Shown here piece by piece: positions 56,301 through 62,923 of a DNA stretch of 64,000 nt. The DNA comes from Streptomyces sp. HB132 (lineage in GTDB: Bacteria > Actinomycetota > Actinomycetes > Streptomycetales > Streptomycetaceae): positions 372,001 to 436,000 of the forward strand of contig NZ_JAFBGA010000004.1 of the NCBI RefSeq assembly GCF_016909575.1, given 5' to 3'. Under the pieces are notes generated by a model, which did not search any database, was not told the origin of the DNA, and worked only from the letters and a program-made list of their open reading frames with translations. A program made the translations under genes and the position numbers. Each line of letters starts with the position of its first letter. Position 1 is the first letter of the stretch.

Positions 56301-57518
56301 GGCATCGTCGTCGTCGACTTCATCGACATGGTGCTGGAGTCCAACCGGGATCTGGTGCTGCGGCGTCTGCTGGAGTGCCTGGGCCGCGACCGCACGAAGC
56401 ACCAGGTCGCCGAGGTCACGTCGCTGGGCCTGGTCCAGATGACCCGCAAGCGGGTGGGCCAGGGTCTGCTGGAGTCCTTCTCCGAGACCTGCGTGCACTG
56501 CAACGGGCGTGGCGTGATCGTCCACATGGAGCAGCCCACGGCCGCCGGTGGCGGCGGGAAGCGGTCCAAGAAGCGCGGCCGCGGCGGGGCCGGACACGAG
56601 CACGAGCACGGCCACGAGCACGAGCAGGCCGATCAGCAGGCCGAGGTGGAGACCGAGGCCGAGGTGGCCGCAGAGGTCGCCGCCCCGGTGGCTCTGCCCG
56701 AGCCGGAGTTCGTCGCCGACGAAGAGCTGTACAGCAGCCCGGCCGAGGCCGAGGCGGCGGCGTCGCGTGGCCGTGGCCGTCGGCGCGCGACCCGCAAGGC
56801 CACGGCTCCGGCCGGTGCGCCCGCGCCTGTCGCCGAGACCACCCCGGTGGTTCCGGCTGCCGAGGAGAAGCCGCAGCCCGAGCCGGCCGCCGAGGCCCCG
56901 GTGGAGGCTCCGGCCGCCCCCGAGGCGGAGGCCGCGCCTCCGGCCCGTACGCGTCGCAGGGCGACCCGGAAGGCGACCGCCCCGGCGGGTTCGCCCAAGC
57001 AGGCCGATGTGACGCCTCCGGCGCAGCCGGTCGAGCCCGCGGCGGAGCCCGTAGCGGCCGAGGACCCGGTGGTGGAGGCCCCGGCGCCCGTCGCGTCCGC
57101 GAAGGCGGAGAAGGCGGCGGAGCCCGAGGCACCCGCGGCCGGCGGGGAGGCGGCTCCGGCCGCCGCGCCGCGTGCCCGCCGCCGGGTGACCCGCAAGGTC
57201 ACCGCCCCGGCGGGATCGCCCGCCGGCGCCGAGGAGGCAGCGGCCGTCGTGGTCGCGGGTGCCGACTCCGAAGCGCCCGGTGCCCCCGGCACCGACGCTG
57301 CGGAATCGGAGGCCCCGGCCAAGAAGACCGCAGCGCGGAAGACCGCGAAGAAGGCGGCCACCAAGAAGACCGCCGCCAAGACGGTCGCGAAGAAGACCGC
57401 CGCGAAGAAGACGACGACGAAGAAGGCGACCGCGAAGAAGACCGTGGCCGCCGAGCAGTCGTCGCCTTCCGTGACGGCTTCGACCGGGTCCGCCGATTCG
57501 GGGCCGACCGCCGACTGA
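53355..57518 (+). CDS. rne: Ribonuclease E/G with long low-complexity arms
   Basis: This endoribonuclease processes rRNA/tRNA precursors and degrades mRNA. It has 1387 aa. The catalytic core is at about residues 630-1070: the S1-like part VERVMVVRQSGERTQIGVLEDN with YVGNVYLGKVQNVLPSMEAAFVDIG, catalytic Asp in VVVDVNTGKF (about 943) and VVVDFIDM (about 980), and the Zn-link CVHCNGRG (about 1046). The 600-residue N-terminal arm is Ala/Glu/Pro-rich with Arg-rich patches. The C-terminal arm of about 320 residues ends in a Lys/Ala/Thr histone-H1-like run. Nine or so copies of a basic RKATAPAG motif lie on both sides of the core. The start is ATG 53355, and a canonical terminator follows. Confidence 0.96.
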   Translation: MHEPNDSGTTGNTEENNAPGDKLPPRRRRRAASRPAGPPSGAPGAADAESVTPAIPAAAEETEPAAEAAPPARTRRRAVRKATAPAGAPQAAEVVEPVAETAPAAEPAEAPVAEPVVEAPRGRRRATRKATAPAGAPQAAEVVEEPVAETAPAEDEAEETVEAPVVEAPRGRRRATRKATAPAGAPQPQEAVAQDAAAAEPVKAPEPVAEAPAPVEPAEPAAPRGRARRRASAPAGAPQSLRDAEAPTEAEPVAEAAAEPTPAEEAADAGSADAASPSRPRRRASRRASAPAGSPQPVEEVAEAAAEQAESLPAAVAEELAAETEQVEEAAPRGRQRRRATAAAGRPEFTGKVEEPARKGRRATRPAVAVFQAPVFSEPMFQTPETAAAAAAASDTPAYDTSDEAEEQKPQERAPRKAEARQTAEAAAPSEPAEAESAPQGGSRRRRRRRGEAVETEPAATPVTLPAEQPAPAAEEEAEPETDAEHEGDESDEYGDRPSRRRRRGGRRRRRGEANDTEDGEQQDDAAADRSEDEQQAQDDDEDDEHESSSGSSSSRRRRRRRRRSDASGEDTGTDDPERTVVKVREPRKKEAEREPGTGFDEVQSIKGSTRMEAKKQRRREGREQGRRRVPIITEAEFLARREAVERVMVVRQSGERTQIGVLEDNVLVEHYVNKEQATSYVGNVYLGKVQNVLPSMEAAFVDIGKGRNAVLYAGEVNFEALGMAHGPRRIETALKSGQSVLVQVTKDPIGHKGARLTSQVSLPGRYLVYVPEGSMTGISRKLPDTERARLKTILKKIVPEDAGVIVRTAAEGASEDELRRDVERLQGQWEEIQKKSRNTSSSNAPTLLYGEPDMTVRVVRDIFNEDFSKVIVSGDDAWETIHGYVSHVAPDLNDRLSRWTSEVDVFATYRIDEQLMKALDRKVYLPSGGSLVIDKTEAMVVVDVNTGKFTGQGGNLEETVTKNNLEAAEEIVRQLRLRDLGGIVVVDFIDMVLESNRDLVLRRLLECLGRDRTKHQVAEVTSLGLVQMTRKRVGQGLLESFSETCVHCNGRGVIVHMEQPTAAGGGGKRSKKRGRGGAGHEHEHGHEHEQADQQAEVETEAEVAAEVAAPVALPEPEFVADEELYSSPAEAEAAASRGRGRRRATRKATAPAGAPAPVAETTPVVPAAEEKPQPEPAAEAPVEAPAAPEAEAAPPARTRRRATRKATAPAGSPKQADVTPPAQPVEPAAEPVAAEDPVVEAPAPVASAKAEKAAEPEAPAAGGEAAPAAAPRARRRVTRKVTAPAGSPAGAEEAAAVVVAGADSEAPGAPGTDAAESEAPAKKTAARKTAKKAATKKTAAKTVAKKTAAKKTTTKKATAKKTVAAEQSSPSVTASTGSADSGPTAD
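53570..54400 (+). repeat. Six RR-A-T-R-K-A-T-A-P-A-G-A-P type repeats in the RNase E N-arm
   Basis: Encoded units lie near 53570, 53716, 53863, 54024, 54193 and 54355. Spacing is about 145-170 bp, with Ala/Glu-rich acidic spacers. The second and third units are nearly identical in DNA (GTGGCCGCCGCCGCGCCACC followed by CGTAAGGCCACCGC), so recent duplication or gene conversion is likely. Confidence 0.8.
56767..57225 (+). repeat. Three further copies of the same basic motif in the RNase E C-arm
   Basis: The units near 56767, 56947 and 57173 read RRRATRKATAPAGAP, RRRATRKATAPAGSP and RRRVTRKVTAPAGSP. The motif is the same as in the N-terminal arm but on the other side of the catalytic core. Confidence 0.8.
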
Positions 57519-57544
57519 TCGGTCCGTGAACGGTCCGCACTCAC

Positions 57545-57586
57545 ACGTGTCCCGCCCCGAGGCCTTCGGGGCGGGACACGTTTTTT
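57545..57586 (+). terminator. Canonical rho-independent terminator of rne
   Basis: A perfect 16-bp inverted repeat (57545-57560 with 57566-57581, 5-nt loop) runs directly into six T residues (57581-57586). It is the clearest intrinsic terminator in the window. Confidence 0.95.
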
Positions 57587-57858
57587 GGTCCGGACCCGAG
57601 GCGTCCGCCGGTGGCCGATCGCTGGACATGAGAAAAATGGATAAATCGCTCATAATGTGACGACGGTCGCCGCCGCGGCTTCCTGGGAGATACCGAGGGA
57701 ACGCGTTCGGCGACCACCCCGGTTCAATGCCGGCCGGGTCCTGCTCCTCGGTGGGGCGTCGGCCTTGTGCCGGTGGGGTTACGCGCGGTCCCGTGAGACC
57801 TCCCGCACCCCGGAACTCTGCCTGTGGAGTGCTCCTGCGGTGTTCAGGGAGGACGTCC
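57587..57858 (+). promoter_or_regulatory. Promoter and long leader region of the sugar operon
   Basis: An AT-rich patch at 57628-57660 (with ATAAAT at 57641-57646 and CATAAT at 57651-57656) stands out from the GC-rich surroundings and is the likely promoter. That leaves a leader of about 200 nt. No riboswitch was recognised. Confidence 0.45.
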
Positions 57859-58977
57859 ATGACGACCATCGACGAGCAACCGATTCCCGCCGCCCGCCCG
57901 GTCATCGGCGAAGAGGAGATCGAGGCCGCGGTACGCGTGCTGCGCAGCGGGCGCGTCGTGCAGGGCCCCGAGGTCGCGGCCTTCGAGGAGGGCTTCTCCG
58001 AACTGGTCGACGGACGGCACTGTGTCGCCGTCAGCTCCGGCACCTCCGCGCTGCATCTTCTCCTGCTCGCCCTCGGCATCGGCCCCGGCGACGAGGTGAT
58101 CGTCCCGTCCTTCTCCTTCGCGGCCTCCGCGAACGCCGTCCGGCTGGCCGGCGCCGACGTGGTGTTCGCCGACATCGAGCCGGGCGGCTACGGCCTGGAC
58201 CCGGCCGCCGTCGAGGCGGCCGTCACACCCCGCACCGCCGCCGTCATGCCCGTCCACCTCTACGGTCACCCGGCGGCGATGGACGAGCTCGGGCCCCTTG
58301 CCCGGAAACACGGACTCGCCGTGGTCGAAGACGCCTGCCAGGCGCACGCGGCGGCTCTGAACGGAACCCCCGTCGGCGCGTTCGGCGAAGGCGGCACGTT
58401 CAGTTTCTACCCGACCAAGAACATGCACGCCCTCGAGGGCGGCATGATCACCACCGCCGACACCGAACTCGCCCGCACCCTGCGCCTCCTGCGTAACCAG
58501 GGCATGGAGCAGCGGTACGCCAACGAGATCGTCGGCGCCAACATGCGCATGACGGACGTGGCCGCCGCCGTCGGCCGCGTACAGCTGGCCAAGGTCGCCG
58601 GATGGACCGAACGGCGCCGCGCCCACGCCGCGTACCTCGACGCGCACATCACCGCCCCGGGCATCACCACGCCGCCGGTCGCCGAAGGCGCCAGGCACGT
58701 CTACCACCAGTACACGATCCGCGTGCGGGGCGACCGCGATGCCTTCATGGCCGGGCTCACCGAGGCCGGCATCGGCAACGCGGTCTACTACCCGACACCC
58801 ATCCACCGGCTCAAGCCGTACCGGGAGCCGGACCGGAAGGCCGGCCGGAACTGGGACCTGCCGGAGACCGAGCGGGCCGCCGCCGAGGTCGTCTCGCTCC
58901 CCGTCCACCCCTCGCTCGGCGAGGGGGATCCGGCCCGCATCGCCGAGGCCGTGAACGCACTGGGGGAGAGGCTGTGA
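57859..58977 (+). CDS. DegT/DnrJ/EryC1/StrS family sugar aminotransferase
   Basis: This PLP enzyme transfers an amino group to a keto-sugar nucleotide. The 372-aa product has SSGTSALHLLLLALGIGPGDEVIVPSFSFAASANAV, VVEDACQAHAA (the PLP-ring Asp/Gln region) and the PLP-binding Lys187 in FYPTKNMHALEGG. Its NGTPVGAFG and NMRMTDVAAAVGRVQL match the WbpE/GnnB/PglE type sugar-3- or 4-aminotransferases. The start is ATG 57859, with AGGGAGG upstream. The stop overlaps the next start (GTGA). With the next gene's oxidoreductase it would make a 3-amino sugar. Confidence 0.92.
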   Translation: MTTIDEQPIPAARPVIGEEEIEAAVRVLRSGRVVQGPEVAAFEEGFSELVDGRHCVAVSSGTSALHLLLLALGIGPGDEVIVPSFSFAASANAVRLAGADVVFADIEPGGYGLDPAAVEAAVTPRTAAVMPVHLYGHPAAMDELGPLARKHGLAVVEDACQAHAAALNGTPVGAFGEGGTFSFYPTKNMHALEGGMITTADTELARTLRLLRNQGMEQRYANEIVGANMRMTDVAAAVGRVQLAKVAGWTERRRAHAAYLDAHITAPGITTPPVAEGARHVYHQYTIRVRGDRDAFMAGLTEAGIGNAVYYPTPIHRLKPYREPDRKAGRNWDLPETERAAAEVVSLPVHPSLGEGDPARIAEAVNALGERL

Positions 58978-59999
58978 CCACCACCGCACTGAAGGCCGGG
59001 CTCATAGGTCTCGGCTCCATGGGCCGCAACCACGCCCGTGTCCTCGCCGGACTCGAAGGTGTGGCCCTGGCCGGAGTCGTCGATCCCATGGGTGACAAGA
59101 ACGGCTGGGCGCAGGGAGCCCCTGTCCTGCCGACCCTCGAGGACCTCATCGCGCTCGGCATCGACTACGCGGTGGTGGCCTGCCCGACCGCCCTGCACGG
59201 AGAGATCGGCCTCCGGCTGGCCCACGCCGGTGTCGGCGCCCTGATCGAGAAGCCCCTCGCCGACACCGCGGAAGGTGCCCGTCGCCTCCTCGACGCCTTC
59301 GGGTCGCGGAACCTGGTGGCCGGTGTCGGCCACATCGAGCGCTGCAACCCCGCCCTGCATTCGCTGCGCGGCCGTCTGGAGGCCGGCGATCTCGGCGAGG
59401 TCTTCCAGGTCGTCACCCGCCGTCAGGGCCCCTTCCCCCACCGCATCGCGGACGTCGGCGTGGTCAAGGACCTCGCCACGCACGACATCGACCTGACGGC
59501 CTGGGTCACGGGCCGGACGTACACCTCGATAGCGGCCCACACCGTCTCCAAGTCCGGCCGACCGCACGAGGACATGATCTCCGCCGTGGGCAAGCTCTCC
59601 GACGGCACCATGGTCAACCACCTGGTCAACTGGCTGAGCCCCCTCAAGGAACGCTTCACCTCGGTCACCGGTGAGCGCGGCTGCTTCATCGCGGACACGC
59701 TGACCGGCGACCTCACGTTCCACTCGAACGCGGCGGTGACCACCGAATGGGAGGCCCTGCGCGCGTTCCGCGGTGTCTCCGAGGGCGACATGATCCGCTA
59801 CGCGATCCCGAAGCGTGAGCCGCTGCTGGTGGAGCACGAGCTCTTCCGGGACGCCGTCATGGGCCTGCCCGCCGACATCTGCACCCTGCGTCAGGGCCTG
59901 CGGACCGTCGAGGTGGCGGAGGGGCTGCTGGAATCCGCCGCCACCGGACTCGCCGTGCGGCTGGACGGGGGAACGACCTCGCCCGAGGTGGCCAATTGA
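58974..59999 (+). CDS. Gfo/Idh/MocA family oxidoreductase (candidate UDP-sugar 3-dehydrogenase)
   Basis: The 341-aa product is an NAD-dependent dehydrogenase. The N-terminal Rossmann motif is AGLIGLGSMGRNHARVLAGLEG, the catalytic-Lys motif is LIEKPLADT (about residues 90-98), and GHIERCNPAL and KDLATHDIDLTAWVTG follow. These resemble WbpB and especially GnnA-type UDP-GlcNAc 3-dehydrogenases, which oxidise C3 before transamination. The start is GTG 58974, with a 4-bp overlap with the aminotransferase gene. The substrate assignment is inference from the gene set. Confidence 0.88.
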   Translation: MTTTALKAGLIGLGSMGRNHARVLAGLEGVALAGVVDPMGDKNGWAQGAPVLPTLEDLIALGIDYAVVACPTALHGEIGLRLAHAGVGALIEKPLADTAEGARRLLDAFGSRNLVAGVGHIERCNPALHSLRGRLEAGDLGEVFQVVTRRQGPFPHRIADVGVVKDLATHDIDLTAWVTGRTYTSIAAHTVSKSGRPHEDMISAVGKLSDGTMVNHLVNWLSPLKERFTSVTGERGCFIADTLTGDLTFHSNAAVTTEWEALRAFRGVSEGDMIRYAIPKREPLLVEHELFRDAVMGLPADICTLRQGLRTVEVAEGLLESAATGLAVRLDGGTTSPEVAN

Positions 60000-61624
60000 C
60001 CCGGCCCGACGTCTCCGTGGTCGTAGCCGTCTACAACACGATGCCCTATCTCACCGAGTGCCTGAACTCGCTCGTGGGGCAGAGCATCGGGGCCGACCGG
60101 CTCGAGGTCGTCGCCGTGGACGACGGGTCGACCGACGGGAGCGGTGCGGAACTGGACCGCTTCGCGGCGAAGTACCCGGGCACGGTCAAGGTCATCCACC
60201 AGGAGAACTCCGGAGGCCCGGCGGCGCCGAGCAACCGTGCCCTGGAGGTGGCCACCGGGCGGTACGTGTACTTCGTAGGCTCCGACGACCACCTGGGCGA
60301 GGAAGCCCTCGCGCGCATGGTGGGCTGCGCGGACGCGTACGGCTCCGACGTGGTCATCGGCAAGATGGTCGGGACCAACGGCCGGTACGTGCACCAGGAG
60401 CTCTACAAGGAGAACGATCCGGACGTCAGCCTCTTCCACTCGGCGCTTCCCTTCACCCTGGCGAACACCAAGCTCTTCCGCCGCGAGCTGGTGGAGAGGC
60501 ACGGGTTGCGCTTCCCGGAGGACCTGCCGGTGGGCAGCGACCAGCCGTTCACCGTCGAGGCGTGTGTCCGGGCCCGCAGGATCTCGGTTCTCGCGGACTA
60601 CGACTTCTACTACGCGGTGAAGCGCGTCGACGCGGGAAACATCACCTATCGGGCCGACCACCTGTCCCGGCTGCGCTGCACTGCGGCGATCATGAAGCAC
60701 GCCGCCGACCTGGTGGAGGCCGGCCCCGACCGGGACGCGCTTCTCCGGCGGCACTTCACCTGGGAGCTCTCCAAACTCGTGCAGGGCGACTTCCCGGCCC
60801 TCGGAGCCGGGGTCAGGCGGGAGGTGTGTGCGGGGATCGCCGCCCTCGCGGACGCATACCTCACCGACGGGCTCAGGGACTCCCTCGACGTCGGGCGCCG
60901 GGTGCGGATCTGCCTCGCCCAGGCGGGCGCCGTGGACGACCTGGTCCGGGTCGTCACGGACGGGACGGAGCACGGTGCCCCGCCCTTCCACCTGGAGGGG
61001 GGCCGGGCCTTCGCGATGTACCCCGGCTTCCGCGACGAGGCCCTCGGCCTCCCCGACCGGGTCTACGAGCTGCTCGACGAGGCCGTGCCCGGGCGGCTGG
61101 CGCAGGGGACGGAGTTCGTCGCCGCCGAATGGGAGCAGGACGGCGACGACCTGTGTCTCGTGCTCACGCTCAGGGTCGGCGTCGTGGGTGACACCGGTTC
61201 CCTGACCGTGCGTCTGGTCCAGGGGGCCATGCCGAAGAGCGCCGACGGACCCGGCGCGCGCCGTCTCCCGGCCGACCACGTGCTCGCGGTTCCTGACGGT
61301 CGGTTCGACCACGTGCCGACCGGCGACGGCCGGGCGACGGCCGTCCACGCGCGGATCCCGGTTCACGCCGTGCAGGCCAAGCTCGGCGTCCGGGTATACG
61401 TGGACGTGGCAGGCTCGACGTACGAGATCCCGCTGAGAACCGGCGGGAAGCCGCTGCCCCTGGCCCTCCGATGGCGGCAGACCGTTCCGTACAGGGCGTC
61501 GGCGAACCGGAACACCAAGGGCCGGCTCGTGATCACGACGGCGCCCCTGTGGGAGGCGGACCCGGGAGCGGGAAAGGGGCTGCGCCACATGCTGTCCAGG
61601 CTGAGGAGAGAAGTGACCCGATGA
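59996..61624 (+). CDS. Family-2 glycosyltransferase with C-terminal extension
   Basis: The 542-aa product has a GT-A domain (about 1-230): VSVVVAVYNTMPYLTECLNSLVGQS, VVAVDDGSTDGSGAEL, NSGGPAAPSNRALEVATGRYVYFVGSDDHL (the D-x-D-type motif) and PVGSDQPFTVEA. Residues about 230-330 look helical and about 360-540 beta-rich (LVLTLRVGVVGDTGSLTVRL). The domain order recalls wall-teichoic-acid glycosyltransferases such as TarS, though identity is unproven. The start is TTG 59996 and overlaps the preceding stop; the end overlaps the next ATG (ATGA). The lack of membrane helices suggests a cytoplasmic enzyme acting on a lipid-linked acceptor. Confidence 0.88.
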   Translation: MTRPDVSVVVAVYNTMPYLTECLNSLVGQSIGADRLEVVAVDDGSTDGSGAELDRFAAKYPGTVKVIHQENSGGPAAPSNRALEVATGRYVYFVGSDDHLGEEALARMVGCADAYGSDVVIGKMVGTNGRYVHQELYKENDPDVSLFHSALPFTLANTKLFRRELVERHGLRFPEDLPVGSDQPFTVEACVRARRISVLADYDFYYAVKRVDAGNITYRADHLSRLRCTAAIMKHAADLVEAGPDRDALLRRHFTWELSKLVQGDFPALGAGVRREVCAGIAALADAYLTDGLRDSLDVGRRVRICLAQAGAVDDLVRVVTDGTEHGAPPFHLEGGRAFAMYPGFRDEALGLPDRVYELLDEAVPGRLAQGTEFVAAEWEQDGDDLCLVLTLRVGVVGDTGSLTVRLVQGAMPKSADGPGARRLPADHVLAVPDGRFDHVPTGDGRATAVHARIPVHAVQAKLGVRVYVDVAGSTYEIPLRTGGKPLPLALRWRQTVPYRASANRNTKGRLVITTAPLWEADPGAGKGLRHMLSRLRREVTR

Positions 61625-62904
61625 ACATCTGTGTAGTCGCGCTGGGAAAGATCGGCCTCCCGCTCGCCGTGCAGTTCGCGGCCAAGGGCCACACGGTCAG
61701 GGGCGCGGACATCGACGCGCGGGTCGTCGAACTCGTCAACGCGGCCACGGAGCCGTTCCCCGGCGAGCACGGTCTGGACGCCGGGCTCAAGGAGACCGTC
61801 GGCGCGGGCCTGCTCTCCGCGACCACGGACACCACGGCCGCGGTCGCCGCGTCCGACGCCGTCGTGGTGGTCGTACCGCTGTTCGTGGACGCCGAGGGCA
61901 CCCCGGATTTCGGCTGGATGGACGCGGCGACGAAGGCGATCGCCGCGGGCCTGAAGCCGGGCACCCTCGTCAGCTACGAGACCACCCTGCCGGTGGGCAC
62001 CACACGCACGCGCTGGGCGCCCGTGCTCGCCGAGGGTTCCGGCCTGACGCCGGGTGTGGACTTCCACCTCGTCTTCTCCCCGGAACGGGTGCTGACCGGC
62101 CGTGTCTTCGCGGACCTGCGCCGCTATCCGAAGCTCGTCGGCGGCATCGACGAGGCGTCCTCACGGCGGGGGGCGGATTTCTACGAGGCCGTGCTCGACT
62201 TCGACGACCGTGAGGACCTGCCACGTCCGAACGGAGTCTGGGACCTCGGTACGGCGGAGGCCGCCGAGCTGGCCAAGCTCGCCGAGACCACCTACCGCGA
62301 CGTCAACATCGGTCTGGCCAACCAGTTCGCCCGGTTCGCCGACCGGAACGGCATCGACGTCAGGAAGGTCATCGAGGCCTGCAACAGCCAGCCCTACAGC
62401 CACATCCACCAGCCCGGCATCGCCGTGGGCGGCCACTGCATCCCGGTCTACCCGCGGATGTACCTGTGGAACGACCCGGAGGCCACCGTCGTGCGCTCGG
62501 CCCGTGAGACCAACGCCGCGATGCCCGGATACGCCGTGGACCTGCTGGCCGCCGCGTACGGCGACCTGGACGGTGCCGGGGTCCTGGTGCTCGGCGCCGC
62601 CTACCGCGGGGGAGTGAAGGAGACCGCCTTCTCCGGCGTCTTCGGGGTCGTCGAGGCACTGAGGGCCCGCGGCGCGGTGCCGTTCGTCTCCGACCCGATG
62701 TACACGGCCGGCGAACTGACCGCGCACGGCCTCGTGCCGCACGCGGGCCAGACCGTCACCGCCGCGATCCTCCAGGCCGACCACGCCGAGTACCGGGAGC
62801 TGGCCGCTGCCGACCTGCCTGACGTCCGCGTCCTGGTCGACGGCCGCCGTACGACGGACCCGGCCAACTGGGAGGGGGTCCGTCGCGTCGTCATCGGCGG
62901 CTGA
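61621..62904 (+). CDS. UDP-N-acetyl-hexosamine 6-dehydrogenase (WbpA/WecC family)
   Basis: This enzyme oxidises the C6 alcohol of a UDP-HexNAc to a uronate in two NAD-dependent steps. The 427-aa product has an N-terminal Rossmann motif VALGKIGLPLAVQFAAKGH, the middle segment LVFSPERVLTGRVFADLRRYPKLVGG and ETTYRDVNIGLANQFA, and catalytic Cys273 in GIAVGGHCIPVYPRMYLW. The PERV and VGGHCIPVYP motifs favour the UDP-HexNAc group over UDP-glucose dehydrogenases. The start is ATG 61621 and overlaps the glycosyltransferase stop. It is the last gene of the operon, 19 bp before the convergent glycosyltransferase stop. Confidence 0.92.
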   Translation: MNICVVALGKIGLPLAVQFAAKGHTVRGADIDARVVELVNAATEPFPGEHGLDAGLKETVGAGLLSATTDTTAAVAASDAVVVVVPLFVDAEGTPDFGWMDAATKAIAAGLKPGTLVSYETTLPVGTTRTRWAPVLAEGSGLTPGVDFHLVFSPERVLTGRVFADLRRYPKLVGGIDEASSRRGADFYEAVLDFDDREDLPRPNGVWDLGTAEAAELAKLAETTYRDVNIGLANQFARFADRNGIDVRKVIEACNSQPYSHIHQPGIAVGGHCIPVYPRMYLWNDPEATVVRSARETNAAMPGYAVDLLAAAYGDLDGAGVLVLGAAYRGGVKETAFSGVFGVVEALRARGAVPFVSDPMYTAGELTAHGLVPHAGQTVTAAILQADHAEYRELAAADLPDVRVLVDGRRTTDPANWEGVRRVVIGG

Positions 62905-62923
62905 CCGGACGGCCCGCGCCGGA

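Noticed and set aside
53289..58175. Long minus-strand open frame (1628 codons) across rne
   Set aside because: It is antisense to the well-supported RNase E gene and its repeats; the codon pattern is the mirror of the plus strand and no domain is recognisable.
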